NCBI GenBank assembly: GCA_002261195.1
Contig: MVBO01000199.1
Span: 1-20,863, forward strand
Direction of reading: 5' to 3'
DNA from: Bifiguratus adelaidae
Taxonomy: Eukaryota; Mucoromycota; Endogonomycetes; Endogonales
Length of the DNA: 20,863 nt
Shown: piece by piece, positions 18,986 through 20,863 of the stretch
Position numbering within the stretch: position 1 is the stretch's first letter
Layout: each line of letters opens with the position of its first letter
Notes under the pieces: generated by a model
Seen by the model: only the letters and a program-made list of their open reading frames with translations
Database searches by the model: none
Told to the model about the DNA's origin: nothing
Program-made: the position numbers and the translations under genes

Positions 18986-19446
18986 ACATGCCTGATGGCG
19001 TCTAGATCTTGGACCGGATAAATATATGACCGGCACCCCTATATGGTAATCATAACAGGCGAACGGCGTATCGATTGTACCGCCACTTGAGTGAATCAAG
19101 TAGTTCTAGGCATCTGTGTAGTTTTTCACGTGCAATACGTGCAATAGATCGATCATTATCCCGCATGTGTACACTCAGGAAATAAGAACAACTAACCCCG
19201 CAACGGCACCCCGCAAGGTTGTCTTTTTCCCCATGTAATTACCATGCATGTACGTAACATAGAATGCGGGGAGTTTTAATTATATCAGCGGGGAATGAAA
19301 ACCACCCGCCCAGGTCCCGCATTTGACCACAGGGCTTGACCAAACCGGGAAGTCAATCTATCGTGAGAAATTCGTCGGGTGTGGAAATTCGCCTTTACCT
19401 GGGATTGTTAAATACTCCACCTTCCGCCGGCAAAAATCGCGTAACC
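18986..19446 (+). promoter_or_regulatory. Upstream region of the ACS-type transporter
   Basis: Intergenic region between two rightward genes. It contains an E-box CACGTG (19127-19132) at the start of a tandem pair of ACGTGCAAT units (19128-19136 and 19137-19145), about 300 bp before the transporter ATG. The frame upstream of that ATG is open from a TTG at 19336, but it reads poorly as protein and I treat it as 5' UTR. Regulatory function is inference. Confidence 0.3.
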
Positions 19447-20863
19447 ATGTCCAAGCCAGCTGAAGAACGCGAGGAGATTACCTTGAGTGAGGATGAGCAA
19501 CGGAGGGCAGAGTTGCGACTCAAGCGAAAGGTTGACTTCCGGTTGATTCCTATGCTGGTGATCATTTATATTCTCAACTACATTGATCGCAATAATATCT
19601 CGGCGGCCAGACTCAAAGGGTTGGAGCAAGATCTTGCACTGACGGATCAAGACTATCAAACATCGCTATCTATCCTGTACGTTGGTTATATTCTCATGCA
19701 AGTGCCATCCAATTTGTTGCTTCACAAAATTGGTCGACCGTCCATCTACCTGCCAACGTGTGTCATTATTTGGGGCACTCTTTCGGCTCTTACCGCTGTG
19801 GCCAAGAACTATCGGGATATCATTGTTATTCGGTTCTTCCTCGGTTTTATCGAAGCTGCATTTTTCCCTGGTGCATTGTACGTCATGTCACGCTTCTATA
19901 CCAAAAAAGAGTACGCCACCAGAGTCACTTTGCTATACGCTGGTTCCATTTTGTCAAACGCTTTTGGTGGACTTTTGGCAGCTGGTATGTATCTTGATCT
20001 GTTGCTCGAGAAACAAGACTTATCCGGTTGTAGGTATTCTCAGCGGTTTGGAGGGCGCAAATGGCATTCGCGGATGGCGATGGCTATTTATCGTGGAAGG
20101 GTGCTTGACCATTCTTTCTGGGCTTATTGCCTTTGTGGTTCTTCCGGACTTTCCTGAGAACACACGATGGCTCACCGAGGAAGAACGTTTGGTTGCGCAA
20201 CGTCGATCCATACAAGATGCAGGTGAAAAGGACGATGATGAAGGAGTTTCCATGTGGAGGGCATTCGTAATGGCTATGACCGACATCAAAGTATGGATCC
20301 TGGCTTTCATGCTTACTGCAGCTGTTGTCGGCTTGTCTTTCAACGCGTTCTTCCCTACATTGACTGCAACTCTTGGTTACTCTTCGACAGTCACCCTTCT
20401 GCTCACTGCACCACCGTGGTTCTTTGCCTACTTGGTAAGTGATTTTGTACGTACATAGTTTTCCTTGCTGACCAGTTACAGGTCATGTTGACGAATGCCC
20501 TCCATGCTGACAAGACTGGTGAACGAACCATCCATGTCGTGTGGCCTTTCCTCGTTGCCATTGTTGGATTGATCATTGCTACTTCTACAAGTGCTTTGGG
20601 CGCCCGTTTCTTTGCGCTGTTCTTGCTCGCCCAATCATATGCCGGATTCGTCATTATTCTGACATGGATTAGCAATTCTATTCCTCGTCCACCTGCCAAA
20701 CGAGCTGTCAGTCTCGCCTTTGTCAACGCATTTTCTCAGCTCGGTAACATCGCCGGCTCCTACGTGTTCCCCGCAGCCTGGGGCCCTTCTTACAAGAACT
20801 CGTTTGCCATCTGCATTACCATGTTTGGACTGGCCAGCGTAATGGCGGTTGGCTATCGCTTCT
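19447..20863 (+). CDS. ACS-family MFS transporter (allantoate permease-like), 3' end outside the window
   Basis: Plasma-membrane proton symporter of the anion:cation symporter (Dal5/Tna1-like) branch of the MFS; likely substrates are organic anions or vitamins, not determinable here. Exons are 19447-19984, 20034-20434 and 20482 onward (introns of 49 and 47 nt). The start MSKPAEEREE gives a charged N-terminus leading to KRKVDFRLIPMLVIIYILNY with IDRNNISAARLKGL, the family TM1 signature. Then come SILYVGYILMQVPSNLLL and FLGFIEAAFFPGALYVMS. Across intron 1 the splice restores LLAAGILSGLEGANGIRGWR and FIVEG; across intron 2 it restores FAYLVMLTNALHADKTGER. About 460 residues are inside the window, nearly the whole protein; the last helix runs off the edge at 20863. 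No lesions. Confidence 0.88.

Noticed and set aside
19985-20033. Apparent frameshift in the ACS transporter near 20000
   Set aside because: It is a normal 49-nt GTATGT..TAG intron; splicing restores LLAAGILSGLEG in frame.
1-20863. CRISPR arrays, rRNA or tRNA genes
   Set aside because: No regularly spaced repeats and no rRNA or tRNA cloverleaf consensus noticed by eye; a tRNA scan was not possible.

Overview
The window is nuclear DNA of a filamentous or early-diverging fungus. Most genes carry several short introns (about 40-110 nt, GT..AG), and the protein families are fungal: an adenylation-thiolation-reductase enzyme, an MCT-type and an ACS-type MFS transporter, HPP membrane proteins and mitochondrial QCR2. 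A Fanzor nuclease relic, a LINE-like fragment and a possible GT64 glycosyltransferase relic would suit a Mucoromycota-like fungus with many transposable elements. That placement is inference and I hold it weakly.

Layout. 1-913 (+): the C-terminal half of a decayed Fanzor (eukaryotic TnpB-like RNA-guided nuclease), cut by the left window edge. 1222-2707 (-): an intact three-exon MCT-type MFS transporter. About 3120-3300 (-): a possible GT64 relic in the intergenic region between divergent genes. 3355-6845 (+): a five-exon A-T-R NRPS-like carboxylic acid reductase with one in-frame TAG. 7128-7511 (+): a probable LINE fragment. 7934-8215 (+): a truncated LIM-domain gene. 8276-9090 (+): a broken GNAT acetyltransferase. 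9268-10596 (-): an intact eight-exon D-2-hydroxyacid dehydrogenase. 10660-12172 (-): a broken QCR2 gene (complex III core protein 2). About 12080-13145 (-): a broken HPP-family membrane protein. 13852-14499 (+): a hypothetical single-pass membrane protein. 14891-16407 (-): a five-exon conserved fungal protein of unknown function. 16408-18047: mostly unassigned. 18048-18985 (+): a DUF924 protein with one frameshift. 19447-20863 (+): an ACS-family (allantoate permease-like) MFS transporter, cut by the right edge.

Two things stand out. First, the Fanzor relic keeps its zinc ribbon and first RuvC aspartate but has Asn where the last RuvC aspartate is expected. Second, recognisable genes across the window repeatedly carry single-base indels, often one base lost from a homopolymer run, and in-frame stops, two of them TGA at positions where Trp is expected. 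Other genes (MCT transporter, D-2-hydroxyacid dehydrogenase, ACS transporter) are clean in exactly reconstructed frames. This is either a decaying or duplicated locus or base-level consensus error. The sequence alone cannot decide, but the lesion map below makes it testable.

Functionally, the MCT transporter and the A-T-R reductase are divergently arranged over about 650 bp and could form a small metabolic module. The 2-hydroxyacid dehydrogenase, QCR2 and HPP genes form a tight head-to-tail run on the minus strand. All family names come from motif recognition without database searches.
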